Shown: positions 1-6,109, counted from the stretch's first letter. The stretch: 6,156 bases of DNA from DAONJL01 sp035405645 [NCBI: bacterium] (GCA_035405645.1 DAONJL010000040.1:1-6156), one strand, 5' to 3'. Notes: generated by a model not told the origin, from the sequence alone. Made by a program: numbers and translations.

Positions 1-75
1 TCTTTTCATTATTTCTTTTATTTGTTTTAATTTCTTTTTACTTACTATTCGTAATCCTGCAAAGGGGTATACCAT
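1..75 (-). CDS. Probable 5' end of a divergent gene of unknown function (partial)
   Basis: The minus strand is open from an ATG at 75 to the window edge, giving 25 residues that begin MVYPFAGLRIVSKKKL and continue into a Lys/Ile/Glu-rich helix-like stretch. Codons in the last two thirds (AAA, TTA, ATA, GTA, GAA, AGA) are exactly those preferred by the complete genes here, which favours real coding over chance. The frame stays open further upstream to a stop at 145-147, so an earlier non-ATG start is possible. No Shine-Dalgarno sequence is visible before the ATG, which weakens the start choice. The first 40 or so bases are richer in G+C than their surroundings. The family cannot be recognised from so short a piece. 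If real, it is transcribed away from the gene at 175, and 76-174 would be a shared bidirectional control region. Confidence 0.45.
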   Translation of the reverse strand, partial: MVYPFAGLRIVSKKKLKQIKEIMKR

Positions 76-111
76 GTCTGGGATATTTTCTGACAGATAA
101 AAAAATTTTAC

Positions 112-140
112 TTGACAATTTATAAAATATAAATTAAATA
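112..140 (+). promoter_or_regulatory. Sigma-70-type promoter for the 175-1482 gene pair
   Basis: A perfect -35 box TTGACA lies at 112-117. The -10 is less clear: TTAAAT at 134-139 with a 16-base spacer (4 of 6 consensus matches) or TAAATA at 135-140 with a 17-base spacer (3 of 6). The site is 35-60 bases before an ATG with an excellent ribosome binding site. Chance AT-rich matches make the -10 uncertain, but the perfect -35 is informative in sequence this poor in G and C. Confidence 0.5.
118..134. repeat. Inverted repeat in promoter spacer
   Basis: ATTTATA at 118-124 is mirrored by TATAAAT at 128-134 around a three-base loop, filling the space between the -35 and -10 boxes. It could be an operator for a dimeric repressor. 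It is all A/T, however, so it may be a chance product of composition. Confidence 0.3.
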
Positions 141-174
141 TGGTTTAAAATAAACTAATATGGAGGTAAAATAG

Positions 175-699
175 ATGAAGGCAAATTTAAAATTTCATTT
201 AATTCCAATTATTATTATTGTTGCAGTAATCATAATAATTTTAGTAATTGCAAAATGTGGTAAAGAAGAGAAAGTATTATCACCAAAAGAAGTAGTAACA
301 GAAGTATTAGAAGGCGCAAAATCAAGTAGTGAAGCAAAATTTACAAAACATTTTGATATAGAGAGTGTAATTAAAAAATATATGGATAGTGAAATTTGGT
401 ATAATTTAACAGAAAAAGAAAAAAAAGTGGTATTGAAAGTTGCAGCAAAGATGCTATTTCAAAAAAGAGAAAATTATGATTTAAAAAATATAAAATATGA
501 AATAGAAAAAGAGTTAATAAATGAAGATGGTTTAACAGCAGAAGTATATTTAAAAATAAATTATTCAAATGATACAATAATAACAAAAATTATAAAACTC
601 AAAAAAGTAGGAAAATATTGGAAATTATCAGAATTTAACGATAAAAACATTTTACATATCGAGCAGATACCACAGGCACAGGAAGGACCTGCACAATAA
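175..699 (+). CDS. Membrane-anchored protein with possible NTF2-like extracytoplasmic domain
   Basis: A 174-residue protein with a hydrophobic segment at about residues 8-26 (a run of Ile/Val/Leu), followed by Lys/Glu-rich sequence. This suggests an N-terminal anchor with the remainder outside the membrane. A Cys follows the segment (IAKC), but Lys at the -1 position does not fit a lipobox, so lipidation is doubtful. Residues 37-155 run as helices then strands. They end in a V-G-K-Y-W-K-L motif typical of the last strand of NTF2-like domains such as the DUF4878 type. The stretch around FDIESVIKKY and W-x-N-L-T-E-K-E-K also recalls MlaC/Ttg2-type proteins. Neither family assignment is firm. 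The tail IPQAQEGPAQ is Gln/Pro-rich and uses CAG codons that are rare elsewhere here. The start is supported by GGAGGT seven bases upstream. It precedes coaX by 18 bases and is probably co-transcribed with it. Confidence 0.8.
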   Translation: MKANLKFHLIPIIIIVAVIIIILVIAKCGKEEKVLSPKEVVTEVLEGAKSSSEAKFTKHFDIESVIKKYMDSEIWYNLTEKEKKVVLKVAAKMLFQKRENYDLKNIKYEIEKELINEDGLTAEVYLKINYSNDTIITKIIKLKKVGKYWKLSEFNDKNILHIEQIPQAQEGPAQ

Positions 700-717
700 A
701 AATTTATTTAATTTAAA

Positions 718-1482
718 ATGTTTCTGGTTCTCGATATTGGAAATACTAATATTTCCATTGGAATTTTTAAAGAGAGAAAATTATTATACAAAACAAAAAT
801 AAAGACAAATAAAAATTTTTCCTTTGAAAAATACTACAATTTATTCAATTCAATTTTAAAAAAATTTCTAAAAGAAATAAAAAAAGTATTTATTTCATCA
901 GTTTATCGACCAGTAAATAAAAAAATAGAAAAAGTATTAAAAAGATTAAAATTACCTGAAATAAAATTTTTAACAATAAATGATTTTGAGAAAATAATAA
1001 AAATAAAAGTAAAACAAAAAGAAAAAGTAGGAATTGACAGATTAGTAAATGTAACAGGTGGATATTTAAAAATAAAAAAAAATATAATAGTAGTTGATGC
1101 AGGCACAGCAACAACAATTGATGTAATTTACAAAAATGGTGAGTTTATTGGTGGAATAATATTGCCTGGTATTGAAATGATTATGAATTCAGCCTGTGAA
1201 AAAATAACAGTATTAAAACCAGTAAAAATAAAAAAACAAAAATCTGTTATTGGTAAAAATACAGATGAAGCATTTTTATCAGGTTTGTATTTTGGTTATT
1301 TTTCTGCAATTACAGGAATAATAAAAATGATAAAAGAAGAATTAAAAACAAATTTTTATGTAATAGGAACAGGTGGAGCAATAAATTATTTTAAAAACGA
1401 AAAAATATTTGATTTAATTGATTTGGATTTTACAATTAAATCAATAAATGAAATAATTTTAAATAGTTCAAATAATTTTTAA
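718..1482 (+). CDS. coaX: Type III pantothenate kinase
   Basis: A cytoplasmic enzyme that phosphorylates pantothenate with ATP to give 4'-phosphopantothenate, the first step of coenzyme A synthesis. The 254-residue length is normal for CoaX. Family motifs appear in order: D-I-G-N-T at residues 6-10 (phosphate-binding loop of the ASKHA fold), G-I-D-R at 105-108 with the Asp expected to act as catalytic base, V-V-D-A-G-T-A at 125-131, G-G-I-I-L-P-G at 145-151, I-G-K-N-T-D-E-A at 178-185 and I-G-T-G-G-A at 216-221. The segment at about 155-170, usually S-L-x-x-x-T-A-x-L-P, is divergent here. The start is fixed by the DIGNT position near the N-terminus. Unlike its neighbours it has no visible Shine-Dalgarno sequence in the 18-base gap, so it may rely on translation of the upstream gene or an unstructured A/T-rich leader. 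Confidence 0.97.
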   Translation: MFLVLDIGNTNISIGIFKERKLLYKTKIKTNKNFSFEKYYNLFNSILKKFLKEIKKVFISSVYRPVNKKIEKVLKRLKLPEIKFLTINDFEKIIKIKVKQKEKVGIDRLVNVTGGYLKIKKNIIVVDAGTATTIDVIYKNGEFIGGIILPGIEMIMNSACEKITVLKPVKIKKQKSVIGKNTDEAFLSGLYFGYFSAITGIIKMIKEELKTNFYVIGTGGAINYFKNEKIFDLIDLDFTIKSINEIILNSSNNF

Positions 1483-1505
1483 TTGACATAATCAAAAAAA
1501 ATTAT
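1472..1505. repeat. Inverted repeat flanking the -35 box
   Basis: ATAATTTTT at 1472-1480 (the end of coaX) is complementary to AAAAATTAT at 1497-1505, with a 16-base loop that contains TTGACA. All nine pairs are A-T and no T-tract follows on the plus strand, so it is not a convincing intrinsic terminator. It may be compositional chance or an operator-like element. Confidence 0.25.
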
Positions 1506-1512
1506 CTAAAAT
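1483..1512 (+). promoter_or_regulatory. Sigma-70-type promoter for the partner-switch/PASTA/kinase cluster
   Basis: TTGACA at 1483-1488 matches the -35 consensus perfectly. TAAAAT at 1507-1512 matches the -10 at five of six positions, with an 18-base spacer. The -35 box starts at the base immediately after the coaX stop codon. The predicted transcription start would fall near 1519-1521, leaving a leader of about 20 bases before the ATG at 1539, which is just enough for the AAAGGAG ribosome binding site at 1526-1532. Confidence 0.65.
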
Positions 1513-1538
1513 AATAAAAAAAATTAAAGGAGAAAAAG

Positions 1539-1910
1539 ATGAGTGATATAAATATAGTTGAGGAAATAATAACTGATAATTTTGATACTGCTGTTTTAAC
1601 AGTAGAAGGTGTAATAGATGCAAACACTGCATCAATTTTTGAAAACAGTTTATTGAATTTAATAAATAGAGGTGTAATAAATATTCTTGTTGATGTAGAA
1701 AAAGTAACTTATATCAGTAGTGCAGGCCTTGGTGCTTTTATGTCTGCACTTGATACACTTGAAAATAAAAATAATAAAGGAAAAATAAGCATATTAAAAT
1801 CATCTCCACAATTTATTAAAGTTTTTAATATGATGGGCTTTGACGAAATATTTAAATCATTTAATACAATAGAAGAAGCATTAAAAGCGTGGGGAAAAAA
1901 TGGAAAATAA
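1539..1910 (+). CDS. STAS-domain anti-sigma factor antagonist (RsbV/SpoIIAA-like)
   Basis: A 123-residue single STAS domain covering nearly the whole protein. In partner-switch systems the unphosphorylated antagonist binds the RsbW-type kinase and frees its target; phosphorylation on a conserved Ser stops this. The diagnostic loop reads Y-I-S-S-A-G-L-G at residues 58-65. By position S61 matches the phosphorylated S58 of Bacillus subtilis SpoIIAA, while S60 replaces the usual Asp. Other family signs are V-E-G-V-I-D-A-N-T at 22-30, I-L-V-D-V at 49-53 and F-N-M-M-G-F-D-E-I-F at 96-105. AAAGGAG at 1526-1532 supports the start. Its end overlaps the start of the kinase gene by 11 bases, the usual arrangement for cognate RsbV/RsbW pairs that need balanced amounts. 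There is no membrane segment. The exact regulon cannot be told from this window. Confidence 0.93.
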   Translation: MSDINIVEEIITDNFDTAVLTVEGVIDANTASIFENSLLNLINRGVINILVDVEKVTYISSAGLGAFMSALDTLENKNNKGKISILKSSPQFIKVFNMMGFDEIFKSFNTIEEALKAWGKNGK

Positions 1911-2343
1911 TACATCTGAAACATTATTAGTTAAAGGTTCACTTGAAGTGCCAGGTAGTTATAATTATTTAAAAAGTGTTCGTCATTTTGTATCAATTTT
2001 ATTAACACTAAATATAATAAAAAAAGAAGAAACAGATAATATCGTTTTAGTAGTTGATGAAGCAGTAGCAAATGTAATAGAACATAGTTATAAATGTGAC
2101 CCAACAAAATTTTTGCAGGTATATATTGAAGTTTATACAAAACATATAAAGATAGAAATAATAGATAGAGGCAAAAGTTTTGACTTTGATAAATTTGGTG
2201 ATGTTGATTTAGAAGAGTATAAAAAAGAACGAAGAAAAGGTGGACTTGGAATTTATTTAATAAAAAGATTAATTGATAAAGCAGAATATAAAAAAGAAGA
2301 AAAAGGTTTTAATAGACTAAAATTAATAAAATATTTAAATTAA
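1900..2343 (+). CDS. RsbW-like serine kinase / anti-sigma factor
   Basis: A 147-residue GHKL-type ATPase of the size of RsbW/SpoIIAB. Such proteins bind a target, classically a sigma factor, and phosphorylate the STAS partner. The N box is V-D-E-A-V-A-N-V-I-E-H at residues 52-62, with E54 as the likely general base and N58 as the Mg-binding residue. The G1 box is D-R-G at 89-91. The G2 box is G-G-L-G-I-Y-L-I at 114-121. All nucleotide-binding positions appear intact, so the kinase should be active. The start overlaps the STAS gene by 11 bases, with GGGGA at 1891-1895 upstream, suggesting translational coupling. No sigma factor gene follows it, unlike the classical rsbV-rsbW-sigB order, so its target may be encoded elsewhere or may not be a sigma factor. 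Confidence 0.92.
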   Translation: MENNTSETLLVKGSLEVPGSYNYLKSVRHFVSILLTLNIIKKEETDNIVLVVDEAVANVIEHSYKCDPTKFLQVYIEVYTKHIKIEIIDRGKSFDFDKFGDVDLEEYKKERRKGGLGIYLIKRLIDKAEYKKEEKGFNRLKLIKYLN

Positions 2344-2356
2344 AGAGGAAATAAAA

Positions 2357-3880
2357 ATGAAAAGAGGATTATTTGAAAAAATTGAGAATAATAATAAGAT
2401 AATTTCGAATTTGCAACATACAATAATGGATTACATTTACAAAACAAAAACAATAAAACAGCAATCAAAAGAGAAAAAAAGTTTATTTGAAGAAAATGCA
2501 AAAAAAATATTAGACTTACAAAATTTAATTATTGCTGAATTAGAAAATAAAGTTGAAGAATATAAAAAAGAATATGAAGAATTAGTTAATAATGAAATAA
2601 TAGAAAATGATATAAATGAACAAAATGCAATAATATCTGAATTAGAAAATTTATTAAAAAATATAAAAGAAGAATTTAGAGAAGAAGAGAATTTTGTAGA
2701 AGAACCATTATATATATGTGAAGATTGTGGTGAAAAATATATTGTTGACCCAATAGTCTGTCCTAAATGTGGTGGTTCGACAAAATTAATTGATATTGAA
2801 ATCAATAATGAAACCAGCACAGAAAAAATAGAAGAAGAAATAAAAGAAGAAGAAATAAGTGAAGCAGAAGAAGTTTTAGAAAATGTAAAAGATGATACAA
2901 TTATAGAGGAAATAAAAGAGCAAGAGTTAATATCAGAACCAGAAGAAATAGAAGATGTATTAGAAGAAATTTCAGAAATTGAAGTTGATAATTCTGAAAT
3001 AACAAAAGTAGTAAAAGAAGCAGAGACAATATCAAAAGAATTAAAAAATTTAGAAGATGAAAATGATTTGAATGAAGAAGCAGAAAATATGTTAAAGAAA
3101 TTAGAAGAAGAAACTTTTTTTGAAGATACAGTAGAAGAAAATTTAAGTTTAGATGAAATAGAAAGTGAAGAAGAAAAAGAAAGTATTAAAGAAGAGATAG
3201 ATGAATTTGATGAAATAAAAGAAGATAAAATTGATGAAGAAGTAAAAGAAATAGAAATAAAGGAAGAAGATGAATTAAAAGCAAAGGATGAACAAATTGA
3301 AGAAAAACAAGAAGAAATAAAAGAAGAAGTTGAAACTGAAAAAATCGGCGAAGAAATAAAAATTGAAGAGATTGAAGAATTAAAAGAAGATGAATTGAAT
3401 GATGTTTTAAATGAAATAGATATAGGTGAAGATATACTAAAAGAAAGTGAAATAATAAAAGAAGAAAAAAACGAGGAGCCAGTGGAAACAATAACAGACG
3501 AATTGGAAGATAATTTATTAGAAATAGAAAGAGAAAAAGAAGACACAGTAGAAATAAAAACAGATGAAATTGAAGATAAAGAAGAAGAAATTGAAGAAGA
3601 AAAAAATGAAGAATTAACAGAAACAATAATTGAAGAAAATGAGGACGAAGAAGAGCAAACAAAACAAATGAGCATAGAATATGAATTTGAAGAAAAAGAA
3701 TATAGTCCAGAAGAAATAAAAAAAATAGCAGAAAAAGCAAAAGAATATGAAGAATTAGATTTAATTACCCAGGCAATAGATGAATACAAAAAATTAACAA
3801 AAATATTAGATTCTGAAAAATTTAGTAATTTGAAAGAAAAGATAAATAAAAAACTAATAGAATTAGAAGCAAGATTATAA
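2357..3880 (+). CDS. Acidic coiled-coil / zinc-ribbon / TPR-like protein of unknown function
   Basis: I do not recognise a family for this 507-residue protein. Residues 10-110 are charged and heptad-like, predicting a coiled coil. Residues 119-147 form a four-Cys zinc ribbon: C-E-D-C at 121-124 and C-P-K-C at 135-138, a CxxC-x10-CxxC spacing like the small ribbons of rubredoxin or DZR type. About residues 150-450 are overwhelmingly Glu, Lys and Ile with scattered Asp and hardly any Gly or Pro; this is either a long charged helix or disordered. A degenerate repeat, EEKNEEPVETITDELED at 369-385 against EEKNEELTETIIEENED at 414-430, lies within it. Residues 450-507 read like a TPR hairpin (A-K-E-Y-E-E-L-x7-A-I-D-E-Y-K-K-L). 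No signal peptide or membrane segment is seen, so it should be cytoplasmic. AGAGGA at 2344-2349 supports the start. The gap of 13 bases from the kinase gene and 2 bases to the PASTA gene makes it part of the operon. A scaffold role is only inferred. Confidence 0.88.
   Translation: MKRGLFEKIENNNKIISNLQHTIMDYIYKTKTIKQQSKEKKSLFEENAKKILDLQNLIIAELENKVEEYKKEYEELVNNEIIENDINEQNAIISELENLLKNIKEEFREEENFVEEPLYICEDCGEKYIVDPIVCPKCGGSTKLIDIEINNETSTEKIEEEIKEEEISEAEEVLENVKDDTIIEEIKEQELISEPEEIEDVLEEISEIEVDNSEITKVVKEAETISKELKNLEDENDLNEEAENMLKKLEEETFFEDTVEENLSLDEIESEEEKESIKEEIDEFDEIKEDKIDEEVKEIEIKEEDELKAKDEQIEEKQEEIKEEVETEKIGEEIKIEEIEELKEDELNDVLNEIDIGEDILKESEIIKEEKNEEPVETITDELEDNLLEIEREKEDTVEIKTDEIEDKEEEIEEEKNEELTETIIEENEDEEEQTKQMSIEYEFEEKEYSPEEIKKIAEKAKEYEELDLITQAIDEYKKLTKILDSEKFSNLKEKINKKLIELEARL
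3461..3646 (+). repeat. Degenerate internal repeat in the acidic region
   Basis: Codons for residues 369-385 (3461-3511) and 414-430 (3596-3646) encode segments identical at 12 of 17 positions, offset by 45 residues. The DNA copies differ at many third positions, so this is an old duplication or selection on the peptide rather than a recent tandem expansion. Confidence 0.4.
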
Positions 3881-3882
3881 TA

Positions 3883-4887
3883 ATGATAAAAAAAGAGCAA
3901 GGTGAAATTGGTATATTTTATATTATTTTTGGCGTTGTTAAAAAATTATTTCTTTTTTATTTTATAATTTTTTTTATTTTAGTAGGAATATGGACATTAT
4001 TAGGAATATTATATAAAACAGTAAAAATTCCAGATGTTCAAAATTTACAAGTAAAACAGGCACAACAAATATTAGAAAAAAAAAATTTAAAATATATTAT
4101 TGAATACAAACCATCCACAAAAATAAAAAAAGATTTTGTAATATATCAATATCCAGAACCAGAATTTAAAGTAAAAGAAGGAAGAGAAATTGTTTTAGTT
4201 GTTAGTTCTGGTCAAATAATTATTGAAATACCAGATTTTAAAAATTTGCCATTAGTAGAAGCATTAAGAATAATAGGTAAATTAAAAGAAAAATATGAGA
4301 ATGTAAATTTTCGTGTTGTAAATAATTCTTATATTTATAGTAATATTGTTCCAGCAGATTACATAATAGCACAAACACCATTACCAAATACAAAATTATC
4401 AGATGATGTAAAAATATCGTTTTTAATTAGTAAAGGTGAAAAGAATAATATTTATATAATGCCTGATTTAATAGGAAAAAATATAGATAAAATAAAACGA
4501 ATATTTAGTAAAATTGGATTAAATTATAATGTGTATGAAAAAGTTTCAACAGATTATGAAGAGAATGCAATAATTTCACAAAGTCCAGAACCACTTTCTT
4601 TTATTGATAAATATTCAAATATTGTATTTTATATAAACAAAAAGAAAAAAGAAGAAATATCAACTGCAACAAATGAAAAATTTGTTTTTTTTGAATATAT
4701 AGTTCCTTCAAGATTTTCATCAATGAATATTAAAATTATTCTTGTTGATGAAAAAGGAAAAAAAGAAATTTATAATAAAAATACTGCACCTGGTGTAAGA
4801 TTAGAATTTCGTGAAATTATTTTTGGAACTGCTTTTATTGAAGTATATATAGACGGTGTATATTATGAAAAAAAGAATATAAATTAA
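3883..4887 (+). CDS. Membrane-anchored three-PASTA protein without a kinase domain
   Basis: A 334-residue protein with a short cytoplasmic N-terminus, one strong membrane helix at about residues 22-44 and an extracytoplasmic remainder. Three PASTA repeats follow. The first covers 49-110, opening I-P-D-V-Q-N-L and containing Y-Q-Y-P-E-P. The second covers 116-185, opening I-P-D-F-K-N-L and containing A-Q-T-P-L-P. The third covers 192-253, opening M-P-D-L-I-G-K and containing S-Q-S-P-E-P. PASTA domains are known to bind muropeptides and beta-lactams or to act as spacers in PrkC/Stk kinases and class A/B PBPs. Residues 265-334 (I-I-L-V-D-E-K-G-K-K ... V-Y-I-D-G-V) resemble the Ig-like C-terminal domain of some PrkC-type kinases. 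There is no protein kinase, transpeptidase or transglycosylase domain. The start is the only reasonable ATG. Its ribosome binding site is weak and it starts two bases after the upstream stop, so translational coupling is likely. Confidence 0.92.
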   Translation: MIKKEQGEIGIFYIIFGVVKKLFLFYFIIFFILVGIWTLLGILYKTVKIPDVQNLQVKQAQQILEKKNLKYIIEYKPSTKIKKDFVIYQYPEPEFKVKEGREIVLVVSSGQIIIEIPDFKNLPLVEALRIIGKLKEKYENVNFRVVNNSYIYSNIVPADYIIAQTPLPNTKLSDDVKISFLISKGEKNNIYIMPDLIGKNIDKIKRIFSKIGLNYNVYEKVSTDYEENAIISQSPEPLSFIDKYSNIVFYINKKKKEEISTATNEKFVFFEYIVPSRFSSMNIKIILVDEKGKKEIYNKNTAPGVRLEFREIIFGTAFIEVYIDGVYYEKKNIN

Positions 4888-4902
4888 GCAAAAGGAAAGA
4901 AT

Positions 4903-6012
4903 ATGAAAAAAAATATTTTTATAGTAGATGATTCAACAACAATAAGAAAAATAATTGATAAAGCAATTACAGCAGAATTAAAAGTAAATACCTATTGCTT
5001 TGAAGATGGTGAGCAAGCAATAAAAGGATTAGAAAAAATTATACCTGATATAATTATATCTGATTTAATGATGCCAAATATTGATGGTGTTGAATTATGT
5101 AAATATATTAAAAATTCAGAAAAATATTCTAATATCTATTTTATTGTTGTCTCAACAAAAAGTGAATTAGAAGATAAGGTTGGTATATTTAATCTTGGTG
5201 CAGATGAATATGTTACAAAGCCATTTGAAATGCATGAATTATTAGCAAGAATAAAAGCAGGATTAAGAATAAAAGAATTAGTTGATTCATTAAAAAACAA
5301 AAATGAAGAATTGCAAAAATTAACAGAATTTAAAAATGAATTACTTGGCGTAGCAGCACACGATTTAAGAAATCCTATTTCTGTTATTAGAATGATTACA
5401 GAAACAATTAAGACATTTAGAAAAGATGGTGGTGTATCAGAAGAAGAAATAGAAAATTTTTTTGAATTAATATATAATGAATGTAATCATATGCTCGATT
5501 TAATAAATGATATTCTTGATATTTCAAAAATTGAAGCAGGAAAAATAGAAATTAAAAAAACAGAAAATGATTTTAATTTATTTATTGAGCAAATATTAAA
5601 AAAATTTGAAATATTAGCAAAAAACAAAGAATTAACATTAATAAAAGAATTAGATGCAAAAATAAATAAAGTAAATTTTGATAGTGCGAGATTGGATCAG
5701 GTAATTTCAAATTTAATAAGTAATGCTTTAAAATTTACACCAAAAGGTGGAAAAATTTTTGTTCGCACAAAATTAGTTAATAATAATGTTTATGTTGAGG
5801 TAGAAGACACTGGATTAGGTATTCCAGAAAATGAACTAAAAAATTTATTTCAGCCTTTTAAACAAACAAGCACAAAATCACTAACAGGCGAAAAAGGAAC
5901 AGGTCTTGGTCTCGCAATAGTAAAAAAGATAGTTAATTTGCATAATGGCGAGATATTTGTTCAAAGTAAAGTAAATAAAGGCACAAAATTTTATTTTACC
6001 CTTCCTTTATAA
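4903..6012 (+). CDS. Soluble response regulator-histidine kinase hybrid (REC-HisKA-HATPase)
   Basis: A 369-residue cytoplasmic signalling protein with no membrane segment. The receiver domain, residues 3-122, has acidic residues D9-D10, phospho-acceptor D54 in S-D-L-M-M-P, S84 and K106 in the T-K-P-F motif. A short coiled linker (about 124-145) leads to the HisKA domain with H153 in A-H-D-L-R-N-P. The ATPase domain follows, with N274 in the N box (L-I-S-N-A-L-K-F), the D-T-G-L-G-I G1 box at 302-307, F316-Q-P-F in the F box and G-T-G-L-G-L at 332-337. All catalytic residues are present. The receiver-first order suggests an upstream kinase phosphorylates D54 to tune the attached kinase. No DNA-binding output exists, so a partner response regulator must lie elsewhere. 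AAAGGA at 4891-4896 supports the start. It is probably the last gene of the operon, 15 bases after the PASTA gene. Confidence 0.96.
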   Translation: MKKNIFIVDDSTTIRKIIDKAITAELKVNTYCFEDGEQAIKGLEKIIPDIIISDLMMPNIDGVELCKYIKNSEKYSNIYFIVVSTKSELEDKVGIFNLGADEYVTKPFEMHELLARIKAGLRIKELVDSLKNKNEELQKLTEFKNELLGVAAHDLRNPISVIRMITETIKTFRKDGGVSEEEIENFFELIYNECNHMLDLINDILDISKIEAGKIEIKKTENDFNLFIEQILKKFEILAKNKELTLIKELDAKINKVNFDSARLDQVISNLISNALKFTPKGGKIFVRTKLVNNNVYVEVEDTGLGIPENELKNLFQPFKQTSTKSLTGEKGTGLGLAIVKKIVNLHNGEIFVQSKVNKGTKFYFTLPL

Positions 6013-6079
6013 AACATATATACATTATCTAAATCAAAAAAATCAAACAAAATACTTTAATAAAAATAAAATTTTTTTC

Positions 6080-6108
6080 TTGCAAAATAATTTTATCTTA
6101 TATAAAAT
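6080..6108 (+). promoter_or_regulatory. Sigma-70-type promoter for the gene beginning at 6150
   Basis: TTGCAA at 6080-6085 matches four of six -35 positions and TAAAAT at 6103-6108 matches five of six -10 positions, with an ideal 17-base spacer. The -10 is the same hexamer as at the 1507-1512 promoter. It lies about 40 bases before a well-formed ribosome binding site and ATG. Confidence 0.5.
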
Positions 6109-6109
6109 T
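6089..6109. repeat. Inverted repeat overlapping promoter -10
   Basis: AATTTTAT at 6089-6096 is perfectly mirrored by ATAAAATT at 6102-6109 with a five-base loop, covering the promoter spacer and the -10. The second arm is itself part of the 12-base palindrome ATAAAATTTTAT at 6102-6113. An operator is possible, but the all-A/T makeup makes chance likely. Confidence 0.3.

Larger units (their letters stand above)
76..174. other. Intergenic control region between divergent genes
   Basis: This 99-base stretch holds the plus-strand promoter near 112-140, an inverted repeat in that promoter's spacer, and the GGAGGT ribosome binding site at 162-167, seven bases before the ATG at 175. The part from 76 to 96 is noticeably less AT-rich than the rest. 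It may belong to the leader or the coding start of the minus-strand gene. No terminator is evident. Confidence 0.5.

Noticed and set aside
175-260. Lipoprotein signal peptide in the first gene
   Set aside because: A Cys follows the hydrophobic segment, but the residue before it is Lys, which does not fit the lipobox requirement for Gly/Ala/Ser at -1. An uncleaved anchor is more likely.
2820-3700. Microsatellite or CRISPR-like repeat in the GAA-rich stretch
   Set aside because: The repetition follows from Glu/Lys codons. There are no identical units of fixed length with spacers and the reading frame is unbroken.
2437-3900. A 487-codon open frame antisense to the acidic zinc-ribbon gene, with a shorter one at 3186-3740
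   Set aside because: Its product is a Ser/Phe/Ile-rich low-complexity string, the mirror of Glu/Lys/Ile codons on the other strand. The sense strand has a ribosome binding site, a zinc ribbon and operon spacing.
6013-6080. Intrinsic terminator at the T-run 6072-6078
   Set aside because: The preceding sequence offers only a weak A/T pairing with no stable G/C stem, so it does not meet the usual terminator pattern.
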